A DNA stretch of 64,000 bases, from contig NZ_QMEJ01000001.1 of the NCBI RefSeq assembly GCF_003390865.1, forward strand, positions 1,240,001-1,304,000, in the 5' to 3' direction. Shown one piece after another: positions 44,518-54,133 of this stretch; position 1 is the stretch's first letter, and the number at the start of each line of letters is the position of its first letter. The position numbers and the translations under genes are program-made. The stretch comes from Tropicimonas sp. IMCC34011 (GTDB taxonomy: Bacteria; Pseudomonadota; Alphaproteobacteria; Rhodobacterales; Rhodobacteraceae). Below the pieces are notes generated by a model. The model was not told where the DNA came from. It searched no databases and was given only the letters and a program-made list of their open reading frames with translations.

Positions 44518-45503
44518 TGGAACCGCTGTTGCAGGTCCGCGACCTCAAGGTCGATTTCAAGCTGCGGACAAACACGCTTCATGCCGTGCGCGGCATGTCC
44601 TTTGAGGTCCGCGAGGGCGAGACGCTGTGCATCGTGGGAGAGTCAGGCTGCGGCAAGTCGATGACGTCGCTGGCGCTGATGGATCTTCTGCCGCGTGCCG
44701 CGACACGGTCGGTCGGCGCCATGCGTTTCGGCGAGGTCGACCTGACCGACCGCCGCGCGGTACGCCGGGTGCGCGGCAACGAGATGGCGATGATCTTCCA
44801 GGAACCGATGACGGCGCTGAACCCCGCCTTCCCCATCGGCGACCAGATGACCGAGGCCTATATCCACCACACCGGCGCCACCGGCTCCGCGGCCCGCGCG
44901 CGGGCGGTCGAGATGCTGACCGAGGTCGGCATCGCGTCGCCGGAAAAGCGCCTGGGGCAATATCCGCATCAGCTGTCGGGGGGGCTGCGCCAGCGAGTGA
45001 TGATCGCCATGGCGCTGATGACCTCGCCCAAGCTCCTGATCGCGGACGAGCCGACCACGGCGCTCGACGTGACGATCCAGGCGCAGATCCTGCGGCTTCT
45101 GCGCGATCTGCAACATCGGCTCGGCATCGCCATCGTGTTCATCACCCACGATCTTGGCCTCGTGTCCCGGATCGCGGACCGGATCGTGGTCATGTACGCC
45201 GGCGCGCGGGTGGAGGAAGGCTCGGCCGCCGAGATCTTCGGGTCGCCCCGCCACCCCTACACCCAGGCACTGATCGACTGCATCCCGCAGCCGGGCAAGT
45301 CCGAACGCGGCGCGCCGCTCGGCACGATCCCGGGCGTCGTGCCCTCGCTCGTGGGCGATGTCCGGGGCTGCGCCTTTCGCAGCCGCTGTCCCGTGGCGCA
45401 GCCGGTCTGCGCCGATGCGGTGCCGCTGCGCGCCGAGGGCGGCCACCTCTGGGCCTGCATCCACGGCGCAAAGAAGGACGAAACCGAAAGGGCGCCCGCA
45501 TGA
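44517..45503 (+). CDS. Peptide ABC transporter ATP-binding protein (DppD type)
   Basis: 328 residues from ATG 44517. Walker [12 protein letters not shown] near residue 40, signature [12 protein letters not shown] near residue 153, Walker [15 protein letters not shown] and the switch His in FITHDLGLV are in order. The C-terminal oligopeptide-ABC extension with Cys-rich [15 protein letters not shown] is present. It energises import together with the DppF-type protein, with which it overlaps by ATGA. Confidence 0.93.
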   Translation: MEPLLQVRDLKVDFKLRTNTLHAVRGMSFEVREGETLCIVGESGCGKSMTSLALMDLLPRAATRSVGAMRFGEVDLTDRRAVRRVRGNEMAMIFQEPMTALNPAFPIGDQMTEAYIHHTGATGSAARARAVEMLTEVGIASPEKRLGQYPHQLSGGLRQRVMIAMALMTSPKLLIADEPTTALDVTIQAQILRLLRDLQHRLGIAIVFITHDLGLVSRIADRIVVMYAGARVEEGSAAEIFGSPRHPYTQALIDCIPQPGKSERGAPLGTIPGVVPSLVGDVRGCAFRSRCPVAQPVCADAVPLRAEGGHLWACIHGAKKDETERAPA

Positions 45504-46492
45504 GCCAGCCACCGATCCTCGAGACCACGGGCCTCCACCGCCGGTTCCGCGTCAGCCAGGGCATGTTCAAGCCCAAGGCGACGCTGAACGCCGTGAACGG
45601 TGTCGATCTGCGCGTGATGCGTGGCGAAACCCTCGGCATCGTCGGCGAAAGCGGCTGCGGCAAGTCCACTCTGGCGCAGATGCTGCTGAACCTTCTGCCG
45701 CCGTCCGAAGGCCATGTCCTCTTCGACGGCCACCCCGCGGCGGACGCGGGCCGCGCCGCCTTTGCCCGCCGCGTGCAGCCGATCTTTCAGGACCCGTTCT
45801 CGTCACTCAATCCGCGCAAGACGATCCTCGACATCGTGTCGATGCCCCTGCGCGTCCACCGCATCGGCACCGCGGCCGAGCAGGAGCGCACCGCCCGCCG
45901 CCTGATGGAGCGGGTCGGCCTGCCCGCGCGCTTTGCCAGCCGCTATCCCAAGGAGCTGTCTGGCGGCCAGCGCCAGCGCGTCGCCATCGCCCGCGCGCTC
46001 GTCATGCAGCCCGAGGTGGTGATCTGCGACGAGCCGACCTCCGCGCTCGACGCCTCGGTGCAGAGCCAGATCCTGAACCTGCTGATGGAGCTCAAGGCGG
46101 ACTTCAACCTCACCTACGTCTTCATCTCCCACAACCTGTCGGTGGTCGAACATATCGCCGACCGGGTGGCGGTGATGTATCTCGGCCGGGTGGTGGAGCT
46201 GACAGGCGTCGACGGCATCTTCGACGCGCCGCAGCACCCTTACACGAAAGCGCTGCTCGAGTCGGTCCTCACCGTCGCACCCGAGGACGGGGTGCCGGAC
46301 CTTGCGCTCGGCGCCGGGTTCCCCGACCCCCTGCATCCCGCGCCGGGCTGCCCGTTCCACCCCCGCTGCCCGCGCGCCTACGGCCCCTGCGACAGCGTCG
46401 TGCCGCGCCCCGTCTCGCCGGTGACCGGCGGGGCCGCGTGCCACCTGACCGATCCCGAACACGCCCCGGACAAGGAGCGAGCGTTTGCCTGA
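45500..46492 (+). CDS. Peptide ABC transporter ATP-binding protein (DppF type)
   Basis: 330 residues from ATG 45500. Walker [13 protein letters not shown], the Q-loop region FQDPFSSLNPRKT, signature [12 protein letters not shown] and Walker B VVICDEPTSALDAS are all intact. The C-terminal GCPFHPRCPRAYGPC repeats the Cys pattern of the family. It forms the ATPase pair with the preceding gene. The next gene starts within its 3' end. Confidence 0.93.
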   Translation: MSQPPILETTGLHRRFRVSQGMFKPKATLNAVNGVDLRVMRGETLGIVGESGCGKSTLAQMLLNLLPPSEGHVLFDGHPAADAGRAAFARRVQPIFQDPFSSLNPRKTILDIVSMPLRVHRIGTAAEQERTARRLMERVGLPARFASRYPKELSGGQRQRVAIARALVMQPEVVICDEPTSALDASVQSQILNLLMELKADFNLTYVFISHNLSVVEHIADRVAVMYLGRVVELTGVDGIFDAPQHPYTKALLESVLTVAPEDGVPDLALGAGFPDPLHPAPGCPFHPRCPRAYGPCDSVVPRPVSPVTGGAACHLTDPEHAPDKERAFA

Positions 46493-47894
46493 CACCACGC
46501 AAGAGCGCACCGCGACCCGCGACGCCGCCATCGCCGCCGCCCGCGAGACGCTGGAGAGCGGCCGCTTCCGGGAGGACCTTGCCCGCCGCGTCGCCATGCC
46601 CACCGTCTCGCGCGAGGAAGAACACTGGCCCGAGCTGGAGCGTTATCTGCGCGAAGAGATGATGCCGCTTTACGAACGGCTCGGCTTCTCCTGCGAGATC
46701 CTGCGTCACGACAAGGCTCCGGGTCCGTTCCTCCTGGCCGAGCGGATCGAGGATCCGGCGCGCCCGTCCGTCCTGATGTACGGCCACGGCGACGTCGTCA
46801 CAGGCATTCCCGAGCAGTGGTCCGAAGGACTGGACCCCTGGGAGATGACCGAGCGGGACGGCCGCTGGTACGGGCGCGGTACCGCCGACAACAAGGGCCA
46901 GCATTCGGTCAACCTCGCCGCGCTCGAAGCGGTTCTGGCGGTGCGCGGCAGGCTCGGCTTCAACCTGAAGTACCTCGTCGAAATGGGGGAGGAATACGGC
47001 TCCCCCGCGCTCGACGCGATCTGCGCGGGCCACAAGGGGCGGCTCGCCGCCGACGTGCTCATCGCCTCGGACGGGCCGCGCATGTCGCTTGAGGATCCGA
47101 CGATCTTCCTCGGCTCGCGGGGCGGTATCAACCTGCATCTCGAAGTGGTCGCGCGCGAGGGCTTTCACCATTCGGGCAACTGGGGCGGTCTTCTCGCCAA
47201 TCCTGGGGTGGAGCTGAGCCACGCCATCGCCGCGTTGATCGGTCCCACCGGAGAATGCCTCGTGCCCGAGCTGACGCCGGGCGAGATCCCGCAGAACGTG
47301 CGCGATGCGCTCAAGGACTGCACCATCACCCCTGCCGAGGGCGATCCGCCGCTCGATCCCTGGTGGGGCGCACCGGGCCTGACGCAGGCCGAACGGGTCT
47401 ACGCTTGGTCGACGCTGGAGGTGATGGAGATCGAGGTCGGCAACCTCGCCAAGCCTCTTTACGCGATCCCGCCCTGGGCGCGGGCGCGGCTGCAACTGCG
47501 CCACCCGGTCGGCGTCGACCAGTCGCAGGTGGAACCGGCGGTCCGCCGCAAGCTCGACGCCGCGGGCTTCGAACGGGTGAAGATCGTGCCGGCGCCCGAC
47601 GCCTCCTTCCCCGCCAGCCGGTCGGACCTGGATGGGCCGTGGGTGCGCTTCGCCGCCGCGTCCCTGGAACGCACGGCGGGCCGGGCGCCGGTGATCCTGC
47701 CGAACCTCGGCGGCTCGCTGCCAAATGCGATCTTCACCAATATACTCGGGCTGCCGACGATCTGGGTGCCGCATTCCTATCCCGGCTGCCGCCAGCACGG
47801 CGCGAACGAACACCTGCCGGTGTCGATCGTGCGCGAAGGGCTGGGCCTGATGGCCGGCCTCTTCTGGGATCTCGGCGAGACCGACGTGCCATGA
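46485..47894 (+). CDS. M20-family metallopeptidase (dipeptidase-like)
   Basis: 469 residues from TTG 46485, with AAGGAG ahead and an 8-base overlap with the ATPase gene; no ATG gives a full N-terminus. The zinc site is visible: the first His in MYGHGDVVTG near residue 100, Asp in GRGTADNKGQ, the Glu pair in EMGEEYGSP, Asp in IASDGPRMS, and the late His in VPHSYPGCRQHGANEHLP. No signal peptide, so it acts in the cytoplasm. Its place at the end of a peptide importer operon suggests that it hydrolyses the imported peptide or acyl-amino acid. Confidence 0.88.
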   Translation: MPDTTQERTATRDAAIAAARETLESGRFREDLARRVAMPTVSREEEHWPELERYLREEMMPLYERLGFSCEILRHDKAPGPFLLAERIEDPARPSVLMYGHGDVVTGIPEQWSEGLDPWEMTERDGRWYGRGTADNKGQHSVNLAALEAVLAVRGRLGFNLKYLVEMGEEYGSPALDAICAGHKGRLAADVLIASDGPRMSLEDPTIFLGSRGGINLHLEVVAREGFHHSGNWGGLLANPGVELSHAIAALIGPTGECLVPELTPGEIPQNVRDALKDCTITPAEGDPPLDPWWGAPGLTQAERVYAWSTLEVMEIEVGNLAKPLYAIPPWARARLQLRHPVGVDQSQVEPAVRRKLDAAGFERVKIVPAPDASFPASRSDLDGPWVRFAAASLERTAGRAPVILPNLGGSLPNAIFTNILGLPTIWVPHSYPGCRQHGANEHLPVSIVREGLGLMAGLFWDLGETDVP

Positions 47895-48300
47895 TCGAAA
47901 CGGGATTCGGGCGACGCCGGCAACGGCGTTGTTGCAGAGCTAACGCCTGAGAGGATCGCGACGGTGCCGCAGGCATTGAAGCGATTCATGAGAGCGATGC
48001 GGATGTGAAGCTGGGCAGTTTCGCGGTGGGGGTCTCTCGACGTCCAGGATGCAGCATCATGCGGCTGCGCACCCTGATGAAGTCAGCCGGCGGTCGGGTC
48101 CCGATCAATGGCGCGCAGTCAGGGCGCTTCGGTCCGAACTGGGTGTCTTGTTCCGCTGTCGTACCGTCCGCGTGCCATCACCTCACGCTGCGCCTTACTA
48201 TCTTTGAGCCTACCAAGGCAGCGCGACTGGTTTCTTCCATCTCATACCGAAGCAGCTCGCTAGCTGGCACCATGAGGGAAGACTCCAAGCCTTCAGCTGT
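47895..48300. other. Gap with IS5 scrap and otherwise no recognised content
   Basis: The left part is an IS5 remnant (listed separately). From about 48011 to 48298 no gene is recognised; an open frame from 48005 has no family resemblance. It looks like insertion scar tissue between two transport operons. Confidence 0.4.
47925..48010 (-). mobile_element. IS5-family scrap: end repeat plus transposase C-terminus
   Basis: GGCGTTGTTGCAGAGC at 47925-47940 matches the end of the IS5 copy at 22433 with one change. Reading inward on the minus strand gives LHIRIALMNRFNA, the C-terminal block of the same transposase. The rest of the element is gone. Confidence 0.7.
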
Positions 48301-48340
48301 TGTGCATTTTTTTGCATTTTAAGGTAAAAATTGCAAATTC
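48301..48340. promoter_or_regulatory. Candidate SorC-type operator upstream of transketolase
   Basis: TGTGCA (48301-48306), then a T-rich stretch, and TTGCAA (48331-48336), 30 bases from start to start. The same two half-sites with the same 30-base spacing recur at 52858, upstream of the sugar-binding protein. The only regulator in this operon, of the SorC type, is the natural candidate to bind both. Confidence 0.5.
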
Positions 48341-48391
48341 GTTCATTACCGGTAAGCCTTCTGAAAAGCGGCCCCGAGAGAGGAGATGGCG

Positions 48392-50377
48392 ATGCGCGAC
48401 GAACTCGAAGTTGGTGTCCGGGACATGGCGAATGCACTACGCATCCTGTCCGCCGATGCAGTGGAGGCAGCACAGTCCGGCCATCCAGGCATGCCGCTAG
48501 GCATGGCGGATATTGCGACCGTCCTCTTCACCGAGGTCCTGAAGTACGACGCCTCCTCGCCCGCCTGGCCCGACCGCGACCGCTTTGTCCTGTCGAACGG
48601 GCACGGATCAATGCTGCAATACAGCCTGCTGCACCTGACCGGCTACGAGGGAATGCCGCTCAAGGATATCCGCGCCTTCCGTCAGCGGGGCTCCGTGGCG
48701 ACAGGACACCCCGAACGCGGCGAGCCGCTTGGGGTCGAGACAACCACTGGCCCGCTTGGACAAGGCGTCGCCAATGCCGTCGGAATGGCCCTGGCCGAGC
48801 GTCTTCTCGAGGCTCGCTGGGGCAAGGACCTCGTTGACCATCGCACCTATGCCTTCTGTGGCGACGGCTGCCTCATGGAAGGTGTCGCCCAGGAAGCCAT
48901 CTCGCTCGCGGGTCACCTGGGGCTCTCGAAGCTGACACTCGTCTTCGACGACAACTCCACCACCATCGATGGCTCCACGGACATCTCGACCAGCGAGCGG
49001 CACCTGGATCGCTTCGCCGCGGCAGGATGGGAGACGATGGAGATCGACGGCCACGACGTGGCAGAGATCAGGTCCGCCTTCGACCGGGCTTTCAAGAGTG
49101 AGCGCCCGGTCTTCATCGCGGCGCGCACGCGCATCGGGTTCGGCGCCCCCACGAAGGAGGGAAGCAACACCGCTCACGGCGCGCCTCTCGGAGCGGAGGA
49201 GCTTGAGGGTCTGCGCAAGGCGCTCGGGTGGACCGCCGCCCCCTTCGAGGTTCCCCCGGAGATCGGCGCGACCTGGCGCGAGGCCGGCGCGCGCGGAACT
49301 GAGCAGCGCCGCGACTGGGAGGTGCGGTTGGGCAATCACGACCGGGGCAAGGAATTCATGGAGGCCGAAACCGGCGTACTGCCCGAGACGCTTCAGGACG
49401 CCATCCGTGACGAGATCTCGAACTTGGTCACCGAGGCCGTCGAAGAACCCACGCGCAAGTCCGGGCGGCGGGCCGCAAGCGCGCTGTTCAAGCTGATGCC
49501 CGATCGCCTGTTCGGCGGCTCCGGCGATCTGACCGGCAGCGTACTGTCGCAAGCCGAGGGCATGACCTCGGTCGCCGAGGCAGGCTTTGCAGGACAGCAC
49601 ATGAGTTACGGGGTGCGCGAGCACGCCATGGCCTCGGCGATGAACGGGATCGCGGCCCATGGCGGACTGGTGCCCTATGGCGCGACCTATCTCACCTTCT
49701 GCGACTACTGCCGCCCCGCCATCCGGCTTGCCGCGATGATGAAACTCCGCCTGATCTATGTTTTCACGCATGACTCCATCGGCGTGGGCGAGGATGGGCC
49801 GACCCACCAGCCGATCGAACAGGTCATGGCTCTGCGCGCGATCCCGGGGCTGAACGTCTATCGCCCTGCGGACGCCGTAGAGACACTGGAATGCTGGCTC
49901 GACGCGATCGAACGGGAGGGCCCCTCGGCCCTGATCCTCTCGCGGCAGAAGACACCGCAGGTCCGGCTCTCGCACCGCCCGGACATGCCGGCGCGCTCCG
50001 GTGCCTACGTCCTGGCCGAGGCCGAAGGCAAGCGGGATGCCACATTGCTGGCGACGGGCACCGAGGTCGCTCTCGCGCTCGAGGCGAGACGCTTGCTGGC
50101 CGACCACGGTCTGAACCTCGCGGTCGTATCCGTGCCCTGCTGGGAGCGCTTCGACGAAAGGCCGGCAGCGGAGCGGCACGAGATACTTGGCTCTGCCCCC
50201 CGCTTTGCGGTCGAGGCCGGCACCCCGCTCGGCTGGTCGGACTACGTGGGCAGCCGCGAGAACGTTTTCGGCCTGGACGATTTCGGACTTTCGGCACCAG
50301 GGCCGGAAGTCTATGAAGCCAAGGGTTTGACGGCGCAAATTATCGCCGCGAAGATCCAGGCGCGACTGAACGCATAG
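48392..50377 (+). CDS. tkt: Transketolase
   Basis: 661 residues. ATG 48392 was chosen over ATG 48386 because the ribosome site AGAGGAG (48379-48385) touches the earlier one and is spaced correctly for the later. AVEAAQSGHPGMPLGMADI, the thiamine-diphosphate motif CGDGCLMEGVAQEA ending in FDDN, GEDGPTHQPIEQ and the YGVREHAMASAMNGIAAHGG active-site block are complete. It moves two-carbon units between sugar phosphates. With xylulokinase next to it, it probably serves to break down xylulose-5-phosphate made from an imported pentose or pentitol. Confidence 0.95.
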   Translation: MRDELEVGVRDMANALRILSADAVEAAQSGHPGMPLGMADIATVLFTEVLKYDASSPAWPDRDRFVLSNGHGSMLQYSLLHLTGYEGMPLKDIRAFRQRGSVATGHPERGEPLGVETTTGPLGQGVANAVGMALAERLLEARWGKDLVDHRTYAFCGDGCLMEGVAQEAISLAGHLGLSKLTLVFDDNSTTIDGSTDISTSERHLDRFAAAGWETMEIDGHDVAEIRSAFDRAFKSERPVFIAARTRIGFGAPTKEGSNTAHGAPLGAEELEGLRKALGWTAAPFEVPPEIGATWREAGARGTEQRRDWEVRLGNHDRGKEFMEAETGVLPETLQDAIRDEISNLVTEAVEEPTRKSGRRAASALFKLMPDRLFGGSGDLTGSVLSQAEGMTSVAEAGFAGQHMSYGVREHAMASAMNGIAAHGGLVPYGATYLTFCDYCRPAIRLAAMMKLRLIYVFTHDSIGVGEDGPTHQPIEQVMALRAIPGLNVYRPADAVETLECWLDAIEREGPSALILSRQKTPQVRLSHRPDMPARSGAYVLAEAEGKRDATLLATGTEVALALEARRLLADHGLNLAVVSVPCWERFDERPAAERHEILGSAPRFAVEAGTPLGWSDYVGSRENVFGLDDFGLSAPGPEVYEAKGLTAQIIAAKIQARLNA

Positions 50378-50392
50378 CCCGGACGTCCGGGC
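50377..50392. repeat. 16-bp perfect palindrome after transketolase
   Basis: GCCCGGACGTCCGGGC, a self-complementary sequence starting at the last base of the transketolase stop codon and 50 bases before xylulokinase. It could form a hairpin in the mRNA or be chance in GC-rich DNA. Confidence 0.35.
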
Positions 50393-50441
50393 AGTCAGGC
50401 CCAAGCCACACCTACGAAAAGCAGAAGCGGGAGTTCGGGCG

Positions 50442-51899
50442 ATGTATCTCGGCGTCGATCTCGGCACCTCCTCGATCAAGGTTGTGCTCTCCAACGAAAC
50501 AGATGGAGAGCATGCAAGCGCCCGGGCGCCGGTCGAGACCTTCTATCCTGCCAAAGGCCGTGTGGAGCAGTCCCCCGACGACTGGATCGCGGCCTTTGAA
50601 TGCGCCATGGCAGCGCTGGCCGAGACGGCGGGCGAGGCCCTAGCCCGTGTCGAGGCGATTGGCTTCTCAGGGCATATGCATACCCTGCTCCTTCTGGGCA
50701 AAGACGGGCGCCCTGTTCGACCGGCAAGCATCTGGAGCGACTTCCGCGCGGTGGAGGAAGCGCAGGAGTTGCGGCGAACCGGACTGGCGGACCGGCTCGG
50801 GGTGAAACCGATGCCCGGCTTCACGGGTCCCAAGTTGCTCTGGACCGCCCGGCACGACCCGAAGGCCCTGGCGGACGCTGCCTGCTTTGCCTTTCCCAAG
50901 GACTACCTGCGCCAGCATCTGACCGGGGAAATAGCGACCGATCCGACCGACGCCGCCGGCAGCTGGCTCTTTGACCAGGCTTCCCGGACCTGGGACAGCG
51001 AGACATTCGAGGCCTGTGCGGCCGCCAGTTTGTCGCGGCCGGCCCTGGTCGGATCGGGAGAGGTCGCGGGCGTGCTTCGCGCCGAGATCGCGCAGCGGTT
51101 CGGGATGCGACCCGGGATCCCTGTCGCCACCGGCGCCGGAGACGTGGCTGCAGGCGCGGCGGGGCTCGGAGTAGTTTCGGAGGGCGAGGGGATGATCTCC
51201 CTGGGCACCTCGGCCCAGGTCTTCGTCGCACGCGGCAGCTATAGGCCGGCGGTCGGGCGGGCCGTGCACTCCCACGCCCATGTGGCCCCTGGCACCTGGT
51301 ACGACATGGCGGCCCTGCTCAACGGCGCCAGCGCCCTCGGAAAGACGGCGGGCTGGCTCGGCTACGACAGCGTGCAATCCCTCATCAGCGCGGTCGAGGC
51401 CCGCCATAGCGGACCCGGCACCCTCTTGGCCCTGCCATATCTGGCGGGCGAGCGTACGCCTCACGACGACCCGGCCGCCCGCGCCGCTTTCGTGGGAATG
51501 TCGGCGACGACCGAGACCTGGGAGCTCGCCCTCTCGATGATGGAAGCCATCGCCTTCTCGCTCGCGGACGGCGCGGACGCTCTGGGCAGCCTGCCGGATT
51601 GCTTTGCGCTGACCGGCGGTGGGTCACGCTCGCCCTTCCTTTGTCAGCTTATCGCCGATGTGCTGGACCGGCCGCTTGTTCGGTCACGCGGGTCCGAGGT
51701 GGGGCCGGCACTGGGCGCCGCCCGGCTGGCGCGCGCGGCCGCCACGCGATCGACGGTTGCAGAGTGCTGCCCCGCACTGCCCGAAGAGGCAGTCTATCTG
51801 CCCGACCCCGCCCGCCATGCCGCCTATGCAGAGCGCCTGGAGGCTTATCGGGCCCTCTATGCCGGGCTCTCGTCCACCTTCCTGACACTCGAAGCCTGA
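50442..51899 (+). CDS. xylB: Xylulokinase (FGGY family)
   Basis: 485 residues. YLGVDLGTSSIKVVL is the phosphate-1 loop, IGFSGHMHTLLLLGK and PASIWSDFRAVEE the XylB-type substrate region, and ATGAGDVAAGAAGLGVV plus FALTGGGSRSPFLCQLIADV the ATP-binding C-terminal blocks. It phosphorylates D-xylulose (or a close ketopentose) to the 5-phosphate, feeding transketolase. No xylose isomerase or pentitol dehydrogenase is in the window. Confidence 0.9.
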   Translation: MYLGVDLGTSSIKVVLSNETDGEHASARAPVETFYPAKGRVEQSPDDWIAAFECAMAALAETAGEALARVEAIGFSGHMHTLLLLGKDGRPVRPASIWSDFRAVEEAQELRRTGLADRLGVKPMPGFTGPKLLWTARHDPKALADAACFAFPKDYLRQHLTGEIATDPTDAAGSWLFDQASRTWDSETFEACAAASLSRPALVGSGEVAGVLRAEIAQRFGMRPGIPVATGAGDVAAGAAGLGVVSEGEGMISLGTSAQVFVARGSYRPAVGRAVHSHAHVAPGTWYDMAALLNGASALGKTAGWLGYDSVQSLISAVEARHSGPGTLLALPYLAGERTPHDDPAARAAFVGMSATTETWELALSMMEAIAFSLADGADALGSLPDCFALTGGGSRSPFLCQLIADVLDRPLVRSRGSEVGPALGAARLARAAATRSTVAECCPALPEEAVYLPDPARHAAYAERLEAYRALYAGLSSTFLTLEA

Positions 51900-51903
51900 C
51901 CCC

Positions 51904-52857
51904 ATGCCAAGACCGAGCCGCGACCTCGCCACGATCATCAAGACCGCTCGGATGCGGTATGAACGCAACCTTTCGCAGGGAGACATCGCCAAGGCTCTTG
52001 GGGTCTCGGCCGCGACGGTAAGCAGGTATCTCGCACAGGCTTTCGAGCGCGGTCTGATCGAGGTTCGGGTGGTCGAAAGCGCCTATCGCGAGTTCCGCAT
52101 CGAGCGAGAGCTCCAGCTGGCGTTCGGGCTTGAGGAGGTGATCGTCGTTCAGACACAGGGGACGGAAGAGGCGACGCTGCGCGTTCTCGGCAGCGCGGCG
52201 GGCCGTGCCATCATCGCCCATATCGGCGAGGGAACGATGGTTGGCGTGTCAAACGGCACAAGCATGGCGGCGGTGACGGCCGAAATGCCTAGGATCGACG
52301 CGCCGTCGACGAACGTGGTCACCTTGATCGGAGGGGTCGGCCAGGCGGAGTCCGAGAGCCACACCACCGAGATCTGCCGCCGCTTCGCCCAGGCGACCGG
52401 CGGTCAGTCCCGTATCCTCCCCCTGCCCGCCCTCCTCGAGTCGAAGGAGATGCTGGACGTCCTGCGGGGAACGGAAGCCTATCGCGTACTCAGCGATCTT
52501 TACGCCCGGCTCGACCTGGCAGTCGTCGGGGTCGGTTCGCTCACTCCCGACTCCTCGACGGTGCGCGACGGCCTCTTCACGGCCGATCAGCTTCGTCAGA
52601 TCGCGGAGCACGGTGGCGTGGGCACAATCTGCGCACGGTTCATCGACGGCAGCGGCGCGCCGGTGAAGGCCTTCGAGGACCGCACGATCTCGATCACGTT
52701 CGAGCAGCTCCTCGCAGTTCCGTCCCGCTTCGGCATTGCGGCGGGTCCCGAAAAGGTGGCGGCCATCCGTGCAGCGCTGTCGGGCGGACTGCTCACCTCG
52801 CTGGCAACCGACACGGAAACCGCAGCGCAGCTCCTGCGCCGGGAGGCCGCCGCTTGA
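51904..52857 (+). CDS. SorC/DeoR-like sugar-binding transcriptional regulator
   Basis: 317 residues. An N-terminal helix-turn-helix (NLSQGDIAKALGVSAATVSR, then YLAQAFERGLIEVRV) is followed by the SorC sugar-phosphate-binding domain with VGVSNGTSMAAV, TLIGGVGQAESESHT and VVGVGSLTPDSST. The family senses phosphorylated sugars. It sits between the kinase and the ABC genes, and the paired sites at 48301 and 52858 are its likely targets. Confidence 0.9.
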   Translation: MPRPSRDLATIIKTARMRYERNLSQGDIAKALGVSAATVSRYLAQAFERGLIEVRVVESAYREFRIERELQLAFGLEEVIVVQTQGTEEATLRVLGSAAGRAIIAHIGEGTMVGVSNGTSMAAVTAEMPRIDAPSTNVVTLIGGVGQAESESHTTEICRRFAQATGGQSRILPLPALLESKEMLDVLRGTEAYRVLSDLYARLDLAVVGVGSLTPDSSTVRDGLFTADQLRQIAEHGGVGTICARFIDGSGAPVKAFEDRTISITFEQLLAVPSRFGIAAGPEKVAAIRAALSGGLLTSLATDTETAAQLLRREAAA

Positions 52858-52897
52858 TGTGCAACTTTTTTCACTAAGTAGAAATTGTTGCAAGTAA
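52858..52897. promoter_or_regulatory. Candidate SorC-type operator upstream of the sugar-binding protein
   Basis: TGTGCA (52858-52863) and TTGCAA (52888-52893) stand 30 bases apart, as at 48301; a T-run follows the first half-site in both. The outer arms TGCAAC/GTTGCA also form an inverted repeat here. The site begins directly after the regulator stop and lies 138 bases before the next gene. Confidence 0.5.
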
Positions 52898-53034
52898 TTC
52901 CGGAAAAACTAGGCTCATCTCATCGGAGGTTCCAGGTGCAGATCCGGCCCAATCCAGGCCAGATCCCCGCCGCCGGCTACCGCCGAGGACGTTACAGGGC
53001 GCATTCCGCGGCCTGCATCGAAGGGAGGATCCAA

Positions 53035-54060
53035 ATGACCAATATGAAACTGTTCGGCTGCGCGACCCTTGCGCTCGGGCTGGCACCGTTTGCGGCGTCG
53101 GCTCAGCAGCAAGACGTCTCCGCCTGTCTCATCACCAAGACCGACACAAACCCGTTCTACGTCGCCATGAAGGAAGGTGCGATGCAGAAGGCCGAGGAGC
53201 TGGGCGTGAAGCTCAACACCTATGCCGGCCGCATCGATGGGGACAGTGAAAGCCAGATCGACGCGATCGAGACCTGCATCGCCAACGAGGTCGACGGCAT
53301 CCTGCTCGTGCCCTCGGATACCCGCGGCATCGTTCCGACCGTAAAGCGCGCCCAGGACGCTGGAATCATCGTCATCGCCCTGGATACGCCACTTGATCCA
53401 CTGGACGCCGCCGACGGCACGTTCGCGACCGACAACTTCGCGGCAGGCCAGGCGATCGGCGAGTGGACCGCGGCTCAGCTTGGCGACGATTTGGAGAATG
53501 CACGGATCGGCCTGCTGAACGGTCTCGTCAGCCAGTCGAGCGTCGGTGTCTTGCGCAATCAGGGCTTCCTCGACGGTCTCGGCATCGAGCTCGCCGACCC
53601 CAATGTCTGGGGCGACGAGGAGGATCCCCGGATCTCCGGCAACGACGTCTCGCAAGGCAGCGAGGAAGGCGGACGCACCGGCATGGAGAACCTTCTCCAG
53701 CAGGACCCGAACATCAATGTCGTCTATGCGATCAACGAGCCCGCCGCGGCCGGCGCCTATGAGGCCCTTCGCGCCCTCGGGCGGCAGGACGACGTGATGG
53801 TTGTCGCGGTGGACGGGGGCTGCCCGGGCATCGAGAACGTCAAGGACGGCGTCATCGACGCGACCGCCCAGCAGTACCCGCTGCGCATGGCGTCCGAGGG
53901 CATCCAGGCGATCGCCGATGCGGTCCGTGACGACGCCCCCATCGAGGCGACCGAGGGCAAGGACTTCTACGACACCGGCGTCAACCTCGTGACGGGCAAT
54001 GAGGCCGACGGCGTCGAGTCGATCACGCCCGAGGAAGCCAGCGAGATCTGCTGGGGCTGA
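53035..54060 (+). CDS. Sugar ABC transporter substrate-binding protein (ribose-type)
   Basis: 341 residues from ATG 53035, with AAGGGAGG upstream. The signal peptide is [59 protein letters not shown] and [20 protein letters not shown] are typical of the periplasmic-binding-protein type 1 (RbsB/XylF/FrcB) group. It binds a monosaccharide or polyol; the kinase and transketolase suggest a pentose or pentitol. Confidence 0.9.
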   Translation: MTNMKLFGCATLALGLAPFAASAQQQDVSACLITKTDTNPFYVAMKEGAMQKAEELGVKLNTYAGRIDGDSESQIDAIETCIANEVDGILLVPSDTRGIVPTVKRAQDAGIIVIALDTPLDPLDAADGTFATDNFAAGQAIGEWTAAQLGDDLENARIGLLNGLVSQSSVGVLRNQGFLDGLGIELADPNVWGDEEDPRISGNDVSQGSEEGGRTGMENLLQQDPNINVVYAINEPAAAGAYEALRALGRQDDVMVVAVDGGCPGIENVKDGVIDATAQQYPLRMASEGIQAIADAVRDDAPIEATEGKDFYDTGVNLVTGNEADGVESITPEEASEICWG

Positions 54061-54077
54061 CGTCCAGCCAAAAAACT

Positions 54078-54107
54078 GGCTCCGCCCGGACGCACCCGGG
54101 CGGAGCC
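54078..54107 (+). terminator. Perfect 12-bp hairpin between binding protein and permease
   Basis: GGCTCCGCCCGG (54078-54089) and CCGGGCGGAGCC (54096-54107) pair exactly across a 6-base loop, 18 bases after the binding-protein stop. It is the same arrangement as at 42617 and 38671. Confidence 0.6.
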
Positions 54108-54133
54108 GCGTGGCCAGAGTATCGGGGGGAGAG

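Noticed and set aside
48005-48322. 105-codon frame upstream of transketolase
   Set aside because: It starts in IS5 scrap and runs through the candidate operator; no family resemblance.
48608-50494. 628-codon open frame antisense to transketolase
   Set aside because: Shadow of a highly conserved gene; no recognisable domain.
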